NCBI GenBank assembly: GCA_022578965.1
Contig: MU400687.1
Span: 1-64,000, forward strand
DNA from: Xylaria sp. FL1777
Taxonomy: Eukaryota > Ascomycota > Sordariomycetes > Xylariales > Xylariaceae
Direction: 5' to 3'
Length of the DNA stretch: 64,000 bases
Below are positions 46,048 through 57,760 of this stretch, piece by piece (the first letter of the stretch is position 1; every line of letters begins with the position of its first letter). The notes under the pieces were generated by a model. That model searched no databases and was not told the origin of the DNA. It saw only the letters and a list, made by a program, of their open reading frames with translations. Made by a program: the position numbers and the translations under genes.

Positions 46048-47211
46048 ATGGGTGGCAAGAAGCGCAAGCACCCCGATGTCGAGGAGCTCCTTAACCGCCC
46101 CTGGTGCTACTACTGTACGCGTTCTCTGCTGTGTGCATATGGAACTGGACTCTGACTGTGCTGCAGGCGAAAGAGACTTCGAGGATTTGAAGCTATTAAT
46201 CTCACACCAAAAAGCGAAGCATTTTAAATGCGACAGGTGTGGTCGGCGATTGAACACAGCCGGAGGTATGGAACCGTAACTTCGCCTACTGAACCTTGAG
46301 CGTAATCGGCTGACAAACATCTCGTCTAGGTCTGTCTGTCCATATGAACCAAGTCCATAAGGAGTCACTATCGTCCGTCGAAAATGCGCTTCCCAACAGA
46401 CAAGGTCTCGATGTCGAGATCTTCGGTATGGAGGGTATTCCAGAGGATATAGTCCAGCAACACAACCAACGGATCATACAGAACTTTTACCAAGCGCAAG
46501 CCGAGCGTTACGCCGCTACCGGAAACCCTCCTCCCGGCCAGAGCGATAAGCGGCCCGCTAAGAAGATCAAGGCTGAGACGCCGGAAGAGATCAAGAAGCG
46601 CTTAGCGGAGCACCGAGCCCGGCTGGCTGGGCAAAAGAACGCGAATGGAGGCAGCGCTACGCATACACCTCCCCAAGGATTACCCGATGGGCACAGCCCT
46701 GGGCAAAGCGCATCACCTGGTGCCTTTGTATGTTATTATGCGGACCTATGTATTGTTCCAATACTAACCAAGTTACTAGAATTCCCCGTTCCACCCACCC
46801 GGTACTCAATATCCTGGGTATCCGAACCAACCACAATACCCTCATGCATACCCTCCCTCAAATCTTCCATCTCGACCTGGAAGCAACGTCCCCGCTGCCT
46901 CGGGTCTTCCCCAACGGCCTGGACAGCCTGGCTGGCCAGCTAATGCGTCCGCAGTTGAGGAGCTCGTGTCAAGCGCCGCGCCACAGCAAGGCGATGATAT
47001 CGACCAGCTGATCAGAATGGCTGAGGCTGGCATCCGGCCACCGAAGAAGTCAGAAACTCCTGCCGCTACGGAGGAAGTGGCGCAGGAGAAGAAGTCGAAG
47101 AAGGACAAGGACAAGAATGTACAGATGATTTACGAGGACGAGCTCAGCCCGGAGGAGAGAATGGCTATGATGCCGAGATATGCTTTTAACCCCGAAGCCG
47201 CGGCTGCTTAG
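46048..47211 (+). CDS. BuGZ/ZNF207-like C2H2 zinc-finger protein
   Basis: Four exons, 46048-46114, 46167-46265, 46330-46727 and 46780-47211, give 331 aa. The N-terminus MGGKKRKHPDVEELLNRPWC is followed by two C2H2 fingers: Cys20/Cys23/His36/His41 and Cys44/Cys47/His60/His65 (HFKCDRCGRRLNTAGGL). This closely packed pair plus GLDVEIFGMEGIP is the signature of the BuGZ/ZNF207 family. A basic lysine-rich stretch (KRPAKKIKAETPEEIKKRL) and a Pro/Tyr/Gln-rich low-complexity region (about 190-260) follow. In animals BuGZ binds Bub3, helps chromosome alignment and undergoes phase separation through such a region. A Bub3-binding GLEBS motif is not obvious here. The C-terminus has QMIYEDELSPEERMAMMPRY. 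Nuclear location is likely. Confidence 0.88.
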
Positions 47212-49844
47212 GTCGGAGGGCGGGGAGCGTGATGTGTATGATAAAAAATTGTGGTATGGATGGACTGACCATTGAGCGCTTTATCACTCGACTGGGAACC
47301 GAGTATAAGCGTCGTTGGGAAAGGTATTACGGTGCAAATACACGGCAGAATCACGCTATACCACCAGATATTTGAGCGTCGGTAATACCATGCTTCTCTA
47401 TAAGTAAGACGCTTTACGTCAGCTAGAGGTGATGCTAGTGTATACATTGCCTAGATAGAAGGAGCGTTATCTAGCAATAATTCAAACTCAAGCTCAGATA
47501 AATTTGATAATATTTACTTCGTTATTTCTAGCTATCCTGTAGGCAACCGCGGATTAAAGCCGGCAAGCATTAAGCTAAACACTTGATATCTTATAGTGCA
47601 GGTTGATAATGACGTGGACATCCTAGGACCTATCCATCACAGAGGAAGGGGGCTATAGTATTATAACAGTCCTATCTTATTTATTGCCCTCTTGAGGTTT
47701 ACAATTGAGCTCACTTCCCTTTGGCCCTGCTAGGTATTTCTATAGCATAATCGTAACGTTGTAAGTACTACCGATGCATTCCTACTGCAGGTATTGCTTA
47801 CCTACGTGTATACTACGTAGAACATGTCTTTCTACATGTAAGTATGTGAGGTAGGCATACAGGTAGGTATTTTATATTGCACCATATATACCGGTATATA
47901 TACCTACTTTGTAAATACTGCTATACACAAACACTGCGACTATGTATTTCATTATGTAAAGGCAATTGATGAGCTCCATATTTTTAAAAGAGAGGGATTA
48001 GAGTGAACTGCTATCCTGTAACCTTAACTAGGCCCAATGCTACACTGTGACGTTGATGTACTGGTATCTCATGGTCGTATAAGTGAGTTATGGAGTGGAG
48101 CTTCACCCAAGTTGTGCCGAACAGTACTTGGATTGACTTTTTCGTACAAAGTTGTATCCTATCACGGCACAGGATCACATGCATGCTGCATTCTGCGCTT
48201 TAACCGACAATATGATAGGGGGAAAAAAGAAAGGAATAAAGAAAAGAATCATGTTATGCGGTCAAGCTGTGGATCGTTTTATGGACCTTGTTTTGACTCT
48301 TTTTCACGGGTGCATGTGATTGCCGAGGCATAAAAGGAACCAAAGACAAGTAAGTGCATTAAGCATCTAAGTTTGGAGTAGGTAATTCCGCAGTACCACA
48401 GTTAACTGGAAAATGGAATTTGAGACCAGGTGAGAATGACTCGGTTTGTTACGGCATAACCAGGCTGGAAGCGCCGGTCAAAAGACTCATTGAACAATAG
48501 GACAAGCAAGAGTCAGTTAGTCACGAGCGAGTGTTCTGCTGCAGGCGGTTCAACAGTTGTACCCATCTAATATTGTCGGACAATTCGTGTCTGCTGAGCC
48601 AATTGGAACCAGCGCTGAACCTCGTGGGGCATGTCTTTGGATTGTCCTGCAGTAGGCACCCAAGGTACCGTAAGCAGTAGAAATACTTGCATGAAAGTAC
48701 TGTTATAGTTTCTTGTAGACAACCTATTGAAGCAGCCATCGCAATAGATTTGCATACAAAGCAAAATATAAATAAGACTGCCCATTAAAAGAAGTATCTG
48801 AGCTTTTCAATTGCCCTTTATTTTATTATTTATTATATACTTGCTGAATTTTTCGAGCTGTAATAAATCTACGAGTGATTTATTACTTGGACAATATCTG
48901 CCATAGTACCTCTATGGTATGGAATATGGCTAATCTACATACCTAAAAATACCTATCCTCTAGGTACTGTATATTACCTGTATACCAGGCTATACTACAT
49001 CTACCGTTAATGATTCTTCCTCTTGGGCTCAAGCTGCATGTAATAGTGCTTGGCTACGTCACAATTAGAATAGGAATAGGAACTTACCGATCCAAAACCC
49101 CCATCAAATGGGTTTTGGGGCTGCTGCTAGTCTAGCTATCATAGGAGACAGCAGGTAGGGCACCTCAACTGCTGACAAGCTTCTCCCCAGGTCAGGCGTC
49201 GTCGTCCCGCCTTGAGCAGCCTGTCATAGCTTTATTATTACCTATCTACCTACCTAAGTAGGTATTAACTTACTAAGTAAGTAGCTACAGCACACTCCCT
49301 ACCTACCATTACAACTACCGCTACAACCCGCGATCCTCCATTCCTCAGCTCGCGAACCTCATTTCCTCAATAACAATGCTGCCGTGCTTGCACACAAACT
49401 CTGATCTGTGTATTTTGCTTAAGGCCACTTGGTAACAGCGGGCGCACAAAGTAGGTACATACTGAACGCCCATCTTGTCCTAACCTAAGTGTGTCCCGTC
49501 GAGCATCCCAAGCTCCGTCCCGCCTCAACAATTCCATCCTACTTACGGTACTTACATGCACACTGCTTACTTACACCGATGTGCCTTTGATATAGATAAC
49601 ATTGTACATACCCATTCGCATACGGAACATCCTTGCATAGCGAACGCATCCCTCGTCTCTTCTAACCGCCGCCGGTTGCGCTTCCGCTTCCGCACACCAC
49701 CCAGTCTCGCAGTCTCGCGACCACCCTCACACATATACATACGTACACGGACACGCACTCTCTCTCTAACTTCCGTCCGTTCCCGTTCGCCCTGCTTCTC
49801 GGTATTGACCACCTCCCTCGCTCCATATCTCGCGGCCTTGAACG
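47212..49844. other. Intergenic, about 2.6 kb
   Basis: No supportable gene. ACCTACCTAAGTAGGT-type motifs cluster at about 47805-47910 and 49240-49290. The last 300 bp before the lipin start codon are pyrimidine-rich and probably form its promoter and leader. Small frames (48037-48333, 48521-48785) have no recognisable content. Confidence 0.45.
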
Positions 49845-52197
49845 ATGCAGTACGTTCGAAATATTAGCGATTCAGTGTCTACTGCCTGGAATTCTATTAA
49901 TCCCGCCACGCTGAGTGGTGCCATTGATGTTATAGTAGTTGAGCAAGAGAATGGCGACTTGTTCTGCTCGCCCTTTCACGTTCGCTTCGGCAAGTTCTCG
50001 CTATTGCGCCCGTACGAGAAGAAGGTTGAATTCAAGGTCAATGGCATTAAGCAGGAATATGCGATGAAACTAGGCGAAGGGGGGGAGGCCTTCTTCATTT
50101 TCGAGACCTCGGACAAGATCCCCCAGAGTTTGCAAACCTCTCCTCTCGTATCACCCGAGACTAGTCCGAGCCTTGCTCCCACAGAGCGGACGGGTGTCCC
50201 CAACAACCTTCAGGAGCCTGACCTCTTGCAACTCGATGGTGAAGGCGCGAGGCGGAGGGAATCATCCATAACAAGGCCAGGACTTAATGTTCTCCCACCC
50301 CATCAGCTACGTTCAGGTTTGTTGCCACTACCTAGTAGCACAATGCATTGAGAGAAAGATTGCTAAGCTGTGTGGTATAGGTGTCTCCGCGCCTACTGTT
50401 TCTTCTCCCGAACTAGATGGAGGATATCCAAGTTCGAGGAACTGGCTTGACGTGCCAAACCGATCCAGATCTCCTAATGAGTCGGCCCCTTCTTCCGACT
50501 TGCGAGATCAGGACGAACCCGCCGACGAATCAAGTGGGGATAGCCCAACTCCCTCCCAGAGATCACGTAGCCCGCCGCCTCTTGGCCCACTTGAAGCTAT
50601 ACAGCGTGCGATGGCCCTTTCACAGGAGTTATCGGCTGTAAATATCCCGACTCGTGTAACAAATACGGGTGATCTGATGCTTGACATGGCCTCATACAAG
50701 GGAAGCGAGGAGGACGCTATCAAAGCAGAAATTATGGCGCGCAAAATTTTGTCCGAAGAGTTGCAAGGCGACTATGACATTGGCGCATTATTTGGAATGG
50801 ACGAGGAGGGCAACCTTTGGATATATAGCAGTGAAGAGGCAAAAGAAGCAGCTATGAAGAAGACTGTTGCATCCCTCCGACCAGCACCGACGTTAGCAAT
50901 CGACGCTGTTTCTGATCCTGGCTACGCCAGTGACGACTCGACAGCGTCTTCACGAGTTCCTATTCACCGCCGCAGCGAATCTGACGTTGGTCAAGGCTCA
51001 GTGCATACTCCGCCCACTACCCCAGGCTCGGCTTCCTCAACAAGCCACAGCCAGAGAAGCTACGCTAAAACCCTTCGTTTGACTAGTGATCAGTTGAAGG
51101 CGCTTAATTTAAAACCGGGCGAGAACTCCATGAGCTTTACCGTGAATCGGGCCACCTGCAACGCTAACATGTTTCTTTGGAGGCATGACATCCCAGTGGT
51201 GATTTCAGATATTGACGGTACGATCACGAAGTCCGACGCACTTGGCCATGTATTGAATATGATTGGCCGTGATTGGACACACGCGGGCGTTGCAAAATTG
51301 TATAGTGACATCGCGGCAAATGGCTACAATATCATGTACCTGACGAGCCGATCGGTTGGGCAGTCTGACACCACAAGGGCCTATCTTAACGGTATTACCC
51401 AAGACGGCTACCGCCTACCGAAAGGTCCCACCATTCTCTCCCCAGACCGGACAATGGCTGCATTAAGACGTGAGATCTACTTGAGGAAGCCTCACGTATT
51501 CAAAATGGCGACGCTCCGTGATATTCGAAGTTTGTATGGGCCTGAAAACCACTGCTTCTACGCCGGATTTGGTAACCGTTTGACGGATCAGATCTCGTAC
51601 CGAACAGTGGACGTCCCACGAAATCGTATCTTCACAATCAACTCAAATGCAGAAGTCTCCTTAGACTTGTTGAGCTTAAACAAGCTGAAACTCAGCTACG
51701 TCAACATGGGAGAGGTTGTTGATCATTATTTCCCGCCTGTTAGCACGTTGGTCAAGGGTGGTGGAGTAGAGTATACCGACTTCACGTTCTGGAGAGACAT
51801 GCCACTGGAGTTGGATGAGTTCTCAGCTAGCGGCTCAGACACCCACAGCGATGGGGATGAAGAGGAGGACGAGGATGTAGGAGAGATGGGCGATAGCTTC
51901 CTTTCCCGCGGGGACGACGACGATGCTGATGCGGGGGACAGCGTTCGAAGTGGTGATTACGAAGATGAGGAGGATATGATAGACTCGGCGGTCTATGATA
52001 GACCTAACGACGCTGATGACGAAGATGGAGGGGATGAGGTGGACGAAAACGACGAGGATGAGGAGGAGACGATGGATTACAGCGAAGACGAAAACGATAC
52101 CCTAGAAATCCAGCCGAGTCCGACTAAGGCAACGATACCGGACACGAACGCTCAGCTCATTACTGGAATGAAGAGCCTGGGGATCCAGAAGGATTGA
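49845..52197 (+). CDS. PAH1: Lipin-type Mg2+-dependent phosphatidate phosphatase
   Basis: Two exons, 49845-50316 and 50381-52197, give 762 aa. The N-LIP domain starts at residue 1 (MQYVRNISDSVSTAWNSINP; GAIDVIVVEQENGDLFCSPF; HVRFGKFSLLRP). The catalytic LNS2/HAD domain has the motif DIDGT with Asp434, Asp436 and Thr438 (DxDxT), then LTSRSVGQSDTTRAYL and GFGNRLTDQISY. Family enzymes dephosphorylate phosphatidate to diacylglycerol at the nuclear/ER membrane, setting the balance between triacylglycerol and phospholipid synthesis. The C-terminal 170 residues are very acidic, as in yeast Pah1, where an acidic tail contacts the activating Nem1-Spo7 phosphatase. Many Ser/Thr-Pro sites in the middle region would fit regulation by phosphorylation. 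The gene converges on TAF9. Confidence 0.97.
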
Positions 52198-52994
52198 AAG
52201 TCTTAACAACATTGAAGAAACCTTGCAAGCTGATCTGCCTAATCGCATATTAGCTTCGAAATATCACGACAGGCACGCACCATGTCGTAATTCATGTCAC
52301 AAATGGATAGGGAACTTTGCTGGGTAACATGTGGTGTCACTTAGGCGGCCCTGCATTGGAATCTCCCTGTCTACTGTTGTGAAGCTAACCGTCAAGCTGA
52401 GCTGATAGCTCTTGAGGCATCATTGGCTATCTTGGCTCTCGCTCTCCCAATCTTGCATAGCGACGGCGTCTTTTTGATTTCTTTTACTGGGGACTCAAAT
52501 TGTCTCTTGGTCTGTTGGGTAAGCCGCGTCTTGACCGGGTAAATAAGTAGTCAAGAAGCGAAATAAATCTCTAGATAGACAGAATAATGTACAATCGCGA
52601 CAATCTGACTATCACTCCCCGTTTCACCTCATACGCCGCTAGTTGGAGATGTGAATTGATAACCTGCTATAGCAGGGGGGAATGTAGGAATTGGTCGAGA
52701 AGCATAACTGACCCATTGTCTGCTTTCCGCCAGGAAATAGACAAATCTGTTGTGTATCGCGTCAGGAAATTTAGTGCTGATTCTTTTACGTGATGTAACG
52801 TATGGGTTGAAAAACTCCTGAACCCTTTGAGAGAATGGTATCGTAGAATTTTGTCCTGGGACGCCAAACGCCGGTCCGTCCACCATGGCTTTGGAATGAA
52901 AATCGTTGGGGATACCCGACTCCGCGATTTAATCGAGAGAGTATGATGGGGAGGGCCTGCTCGTATGTTTCGTGCGATCGACGGAGCGAGTGCT
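52198..52994. other. Intergenic between convergent lipin and TAF9 genes
   Basis: About 800 bp of 3' flanking DNA. A small minus-strand frame at 52629-52886 ends before TAF9 and has no recognisable content. Confidence 0.45.
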
Positions 52995-54026
52995 TCACTC
53001 CATGCCCTCCATATCTTCGTCGCCCATGTCGTCGCCAAGGAACTCGTCGAGTCCACCGCCGTCCTCGTCCTCGTCCTCGCCCTCGCCGCCCTCCTTCCTC
53101 TTCTTCTTCTGGCCCTCGATGCCCTCCATCGCATCGGACCCGTCCCCGTCTTCCCCCTCGTCCTCGCTGCCGTCGTCGGACCCGCCCTCGGCACCACCCC
53201 AGCGATCCCGCAGGCCCCAGCTCTGCCCGCTGAGGACGAAGCGCTCGTTGGGCAGGCGCACACCCCACTCGTAGGCCAGGATGCGCGGCAGCGCGACCTT
53301 GTTGCGCTCGCGCGCGAGCTCCTGCAGCCACTCCTTGCTGGCGCCGCCGCCCCCGACCCCGCCCCCGACACCCCCGCCGCCGCTGCCACCACCCCCCGAG
53401 CCCCCGCGGAACTGGTACGCCTGGCGGCTCGCGATGGCGATGTTGACCGCGTTCGTGCTCACCGTCGCGTCGCCCCCGGGCGCCGCCGTCGGCACCGCCC
53501 CGCTCGACCCGCTCGGCCTGGCCCCCGCGTGCGACGTGTACGGGTCCCCCGTCAGGTGCAGAGCGTCGTTCAGGATGCTCGACGTGTGGCGATACGCGAA
53601 GTCGAGGAGTAGGAGCGGCACGCGGTTGTCGAACGACGACACGCCCTGCGACGTTAGCAGGAGCTCGATCGTGCGCGCGTCGCGCGGCCGCGGCTCCTGC
53701 GTCGCTGTCGTCGGTGATGAGGGCCCCCCGCCGGCGGCTTGTGATGGGCCTGCTGTTGTCGTGGCTGTGACTTGGGTATTGGGGATTGTGGTGCTGCCGC
53801 TTGCTGTGGTGTTTTGCGTTGGCTGTGATTGAGGCTGTGTCTGAGATAGCGATGGGCCTGCTGAGGAGCTTGGCGGGATCCCGTTCGTCTGTGCTGTTGT
53901 CGCCATGGTCGCGATGGCCGCTGCTGGAGAATGGGGGATGTGTGCTGGCGACTGGAATCGATCGCTGTGCACTGGCGCGTAAGGTTGGTGATGCGCTGCG
54001 ATGGCGAGGTAGCTGGCGCTTTGCAC
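52995..54026 (-). CDS. TAF9: TAF9, histone-fold subunit of TFIID and SAGA
   Basis: Single exon, 343 aa from this start; a second ATG at codon 41 (53906, MATTAQTNG) is an equally good start. The histone-fold region begins at about residue 114 ([40 protein letters not shown]) and finishes with [14 protein letters not shown] near 193-206. Between helices 2 and 3 lies a 35-residue insert ([13 protein letters not shown]...). A glycine-rich stretch (about 207-229) follows, then the conserved TAF9 region [18 protein letters not shown] and [20 protein letters not shown]. The last 70 residues are acidic, with a KKKRK patch. TAF9 pairs with TAF6 in TFIID and SAGA. The start codon faces that of his-3, so they share a promoter of about 520 bp. 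Alternative frames through this very G+C-rich gene are shadows. Confidence 0.95.
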   Translation of the reverse strand: MQSASYLAIAAHHQPYAPVHSDRFQSPAHIPHSPAAAIATMATTAQTNGIPPSSSAGPSLSQTQPQSQPTQNTTASGSTTIPNTQVTATTTAGPSQAAGGGPSSPTTATQEPRPRDARTIELLLTSQGVSSFDNRVPLLLLDFAYRHTSSILNDALHLTGDPYTSHAGARPSGSSGAVPTAAPGGDATVSTNAVNIAIASRQAYQFRGGSGGGGSGGGGVGGGVGGGGASKEWLQELARERNKVALPRILAYEWGVRLPNERFVLSGQSWGLRDRWGGAEGGSDDGSEDEGEDGDGSDAMEGIEGQKKKRKEGGEGEDEDEDGGGLDEFLGDDMGDEDMEGME

Positions 54027-54551
54027 TCGGATGCGGCAAGATGGTATTAGATTAAGATAACGTCATCCGATGTTGAATGATGTGTTTGGTCTCGTCGGCA
54101 GATATTAAGATGGAATTTGTGAGCTGTCTGGAGTTTGGAGAATCGGAATGGCAATGTTAAGGTTGAATTGAATTGTTGAAGCTTTACTCAGGAGGTTTAG
54201 GTAGCTCAGGCATACTAAGCGCCAGCCAGTGAGTGCAGCTGTACGTAGGTACCTACCTAATTGCCCTATCATATCTTAATCTTATCGTACCTTCTTATAG
54301 GGACAGGGGCATGGGATACATCAGGTTATGCATGGAGGGGCAATTTTAACCCCGCCATCATTGGTCCCAGCAAAAAGTTGAAAGCTGAGGCCGATTTAGG
54401 AACTTGACGTGGGTTTTGCATCATCTACTTTTTACTTAGGTAGATCCAACCCAATTTTCCTCCTTATTAATTTGACTCATTTCTAGTGTCAAAATAGAAG
54501 GTAGATATTTCCTGGATACTCCATATTCTGTATTCCCACGAGCCAATTGAC
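54027..54551. promoter_or_regulatory. Divergent promoter of TAF9 and his-3
   Basis: About 520 bp between two divergent start codons. It contains GTAGGTACCTACCTAA at about 54245-54260, one of the recurrent palindromic motifs of the window, and a TGACTCA site close to his-3. Confidence 0.6.
54472..54478. promoter_or_regulatory. TGACTCA, Gcn4/CPC1-type site
   Basis: A perfect 7-bp copy of the consensus bound by Gcn4 in yeast and CPC1/CpcA in filamentous fungi, 74 bp upstream of the his-3 ATG. His-3-type genes are classical targets of cross-pathway (general amino-acid) control, so this placement is what would be expected. Binding is inferred. Confidence 0.65.
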
Positions 54552-57281
54552 ATGGAAACGATCCTTCCACTGCCCTTTCTTATCTCTGTGGCCGTCCCGC
54601 CGGGATTGGCCTCGAGTGACGGCCTGACCCAAGAAGAGGTACCGTGTCTAGGCTGTGTCTTCTACGATGCGACTCCGGGTAATATAAGCGAGCTCCTCGA
54701 AATCCTGGGCAAGCACGGTGCCGAGCTCCAGATATTCTTCGACGCATCTGCGCTCGAGTCCCGAGATGACATCGTCTCGCTTTTGGATCACGGTGCTCGT
54801 AAAGTCTTCGTTCAACCCCAGCGCTTACCCGACTTTACGGCATACGGGGACAGAGTTGCGCGGGTTGTCACGAAACTAAACGAGATCACTGGTACTGAAA
54901 AGCACCTGCTCCTCAAGGACTTCGAACAGCGGACTTGTGATGTCGCTGGTTTTTTAGCGTCTAGCAAGGCGGACAAGCTCCCGTCTCTCTTCCTTAAGCC
55001 CATATCAGATACCATCTACGACCATTTTGTGGACATCTGCGCACTGGTAAATGCAATTCCAGTTATACCATCTACGCAGTTGACTACGAAGAAGGATGAG
55101 GCAGATAAGAAACTATATATACCCAAATTGTTCTCGACATCCTGGAAGACAGACAGGCCAGACAAGTTACTGCCGACAGTCGTTTGCGACGAGCGAGGTA
55201 TTGCACTGGGCTTGGTATATAGCAGTGAAGAGAGCGTGGCGGAATCTCTGCGAACACAGACGGGTGTATACCAAAGCCGAAAGCGCGGTCTGTGGTACAA
55301 GGGCGCTAGTTCTGGGGACACTCAAGAGTTAGTCAGGATATCAATGGACTGCGACAACGATGCGTTAAAGTTTATTGTTAAGCAGAAAGGTAGATTCTGC
55401 CATCTGGAACAATTTGGCTGTTTCGGTGAACTCAAGGGTGTTTCGAAGCTTGAGCAGACGCTCGTGTCGAGGAAGGTATCCGCGCCTGAGGGGTCATATA
55501 CGAAAAGATTATTCTCTGACGAGAGATTATTACGGGCAAAGATCATGGAGGAGGCCGAGGAACTGTGTGATGCGAAAACACCTGATGAAGTCGCATTCGA
55601 AGCTGCTGATCTGATATATTTCGCCTTGACTAAAGCTGTTAGTGCCGGGGTCAGTCTTGCTGATATCGAGAGAAATTTAGACGCCAAGAGCTTAAAGGTC
55701 AAGAGGAGACCTGGAAATGCCAAGGGGGAATGGGCGAAGAAGGAGGGTATAGCCATCACCCCAGCCGAGACGGCAAAGGATGCCACTAAACAATCATCCA
55801 TACCGACAACGTCGACCCTGGCAACAGATAATCACACGAATTCAGATGCTGAAAGAATCATAATGAAGCGGGTAGATGTTAGCAAGGTTAGCGAAACTGA
55901 AGTGGATGATGTTTTAAGACGGCCATCTCAGAAGTCTGCGGAAACAATTATGGGCATCGTCACGCCAATCATAAACGATGTGCGACAGAATGGCGACAAG
56001 GCGCTCCTATCTTACACGCATAGGTTCGAGAAGGCAACTTCGTTGACATCGCCCGTCATTAAAGCTCCATTCCCTCAAGAATTGATGAACCTCGCGCCTG
56101 AGACTATTAAAGCCATTGACATCTCTTTCGAAAACATTCGAAAGTTCCACGCCGCCCAGAAAGAAGAGAAACCACTCCAGGTGGAGACTATGCCAGGTGT
56201 AGTATGCAGCAGGTTTTCACGTCCGATTGAGAGAGTAGGCTTGTATGTGCCAGGTGGTACAGCCGTTTTACCAAGTACCGCGCTCATGCTAGGTGTACCG
56301 GCAATGGTTGCGGGATGTAAAAAGATTGTACTTGCTTCCCCACCGCGAGCAGATGGCAGCATCACTCCTGAAATCGTGTACGTCGCTCACAAGGTTGGTG
56401 CGGAGAGTATTGTCTTGGCCGGCGGCGCACAAGCCGTTGCCGCCATGGCGTACGGTACCGAGAGCGTGAGCAAGGTAGACAAGATCCTAGGTCCAGGCAA
56501 CCAATTCGTCACGGCGGCAAAGATGTACGTGAGCAACGACACTAATGCCGGTGTCAGCATCGACATGCCTGCCGGCCCGTCAGAGGTCCTAGTGATTGCG
56601 GACAAGGATGCGAATCCAGCCTTCGTAGCTTCGGATCTCCTCTCGCAGGCTGAGCACGGCGTCGACAGTCAGGTCGTTTGCATCGCTGTTGGTCTTGATG
56701 AGGTACAATTACAAGGCATCGAGAACGAGGTTCATAAGCAGGCCATGGCGCTACCGCGTGTGGATATCGTCAGGGGTGCCATCAACCACTCTGTGACGGT
56801 TCTCGTTCAGGATATTGACGAGGCCATGAAGATTAGCAACGCGTACGCGCCTGAACACCTGATATTACAGATCAAGGATGCCGAAAAGACCGTTGAAAAG
56901 GTCATGAACGCTGGAAGCGTGTTCATCGGACAGTGGACACCGGAAAGTGTTGGCGATTACTCGGCCGGCGTGAATCATTCCCTACGTACGTTTTATTTCT
57001 TCCTCTTTTTCCCCTTTCCCCCCTTTCCCCCCTTTCGTCCCGTTTCCCTCACTTATCCCACAGTTTGCCGACTAACACTTGTTCGCGAAGCTACCTACGG
57101 CTATGCTAAGCAGTACTCGGGCGTCAACCTTGGGTCGTTCGTCAAGCACATCACGAGCTCGAACCTCACAGCCGAGGGTCTGAAGAATGTCGGAAGCGCC
57201 GTCATGCAGCTAGCTAAAGTTGAGGAGCTCGAGGCACACAGGCGTGCTGTTGAGATCAGACTCAGCACACTTGGTCAATAA
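54552..57281 (+). CDS. his-3: Trifunctional histidine biosynthesis protein (HisI-HisE-HisD)
   Basis: Two exons, 54552-56985 and 57091-57281, give 874 aa. The PR-AMP cyclohydrolase (HisI) part covers about 215-300 (GLWYKGASSGDTQELVRISM and the DCDNDALKF metal-site block). The PR-ATP pyrophosphatase (HisE) part covers about 305-400 (KIMEEAEELCDAKTPDEVAF). Histidinol dehydrogenase (HisD) runs from about 437 to the end, with GGAQAVAAMAYGTE, KILGPGNQFV and SIDMPAGPSEVL. Together these carry out steps 2, 3 and the last two oxidations of histidine synthesis, as in yeast HIS4 and Neurospora his-3. The intron at 56986-57090 is 105 nt, a multiple of three, without a stop, so the unspliced frame stays open. 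Splicing restores GVNHSLPTYGYAKQYSG, a conserved HisD block, which shows that the intron is real. Confidence 0.97.
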   Translation: METILPLPFLISVAVPPGLASSDGLTQEEVPCLGCVFYDATPGNISELLEILGKHGAELQIFFDASALESRDDIVSLLDHGARKVFVQPQRLPDFTAYGDRVARVVTKLNEITGTEKHLLLKDFEQRTCDVAGFLASSKADKLPSLFLKPISDTIYDHFVDICALVNAIPVIPSTQLTTKKDEADKKLYIPKLFSTSWKTDRPDKLLPTVVCDERGIALGLVYSSEESVAESLRTQTGVYQSRKRGLWYKGASSGDTQELVRISMDCDNDALKFIVKQKGRFCHLEQFGCFGELKGVSKLEQTLVSRKVSAPEGSYTKRLFSDERLLRAKIMEEAEELCDAKTPDEVAFEAADLIYFALTKAVSAGVSLADIERNLDAKSLKVKRRPGNAKGEWAKKEGIAITPAETAKDATKQSSIPTTSTLATDNHTNSDAERIIMKRVDVSKVSETEVDDVLRRPSQKSAETIMGIVTPIINDVRQNGDKALLSYTHRFEKATSLTSPVIKAPFPQELMNLAPETIKAIDISFENIRKFHAAQKEEKPLQVETMPGVVCSRFSRPIERVGLYVPGGTAVLPSTALMLGVPAMVAGCKKIVLASPPRADGSITPEIVYVAHKVGAESIVLAGGAQAVAAMAYGTESVSKVDKILGPGNQFVTAAKMYVSNDTNAGVSIDMPAGPSEVLVIADKDANPAFVASDLLSQAEHGVDSQVVCIAVGLDEVQLQGIENEVHKQAMALPRVDIVRGAINHSVTVLVQDIDEAMKISNAYAPEHLILQIKDAEKTVEKVMNAGSVFIGQWTPESVGDYSAGVNHSLRTFYFFLFFPFPPFPPFRPVSLTYPTVCRLTLVREATYGYAKQYSGVNLGSFVKHITSSNLTAEGLKNVGSAVMQLAKVEELEAHRRAVEIRLSTLGQ

Positions 57282-57760
57282 AAGGCGTAGCTTTTGAAGA
57301 TTAATTAAAATACGGAAATTGGGGGCTTGGGCTTGTATATTGGAGATGGCATGGCAAATCACTAGGTGTGTTCTTTTTCTAAAGCTTTGTACTGTGTTGG
57401 ATCGTGGCACTGTCGACGGAAAAGGGGATATTGACCCACTTACTCTTAAAAATGTAGATGTATTGGTATAATGACTTTGGAACTGCATCATACCACACTA
57501 TGAAAGTTTGTTCTTATATCGATTTTCAGAACACAAATCAACAATTTTTTGTTATTCGGCCCCTAGACTGATACCTGTCCCAAATCAAAAACATAGGAAG
57601 CCCCGAAGTGAGAGAACGCCGGTAGTATGGGGGGGTATCATTTTTGTGCTCGAAGCCTCGACCGAATCGCATGCCGGACGCCGTTATGTACATCTATGTT
57701 TTCGATACCCCTAAAAATATACATGTGCGATATAATATGCATCGCCAACAAAACGTCTCT
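57282..57760. other. Intergenic between convergent genes
   Basis: 3' flanks of his-3 and the PTH11-like gene. Nothing else seen. Confidence 0.45.

Noticed and set aside
52786..54039. 417-aa minus-strand frame overlapping TAF9
   Set aside because: It runs in another phase through the G+C-rich TAF9 gene, is Arg/Ala-rich and lacks any domain, whereas the TAF9 frame has clear conserved blocks.
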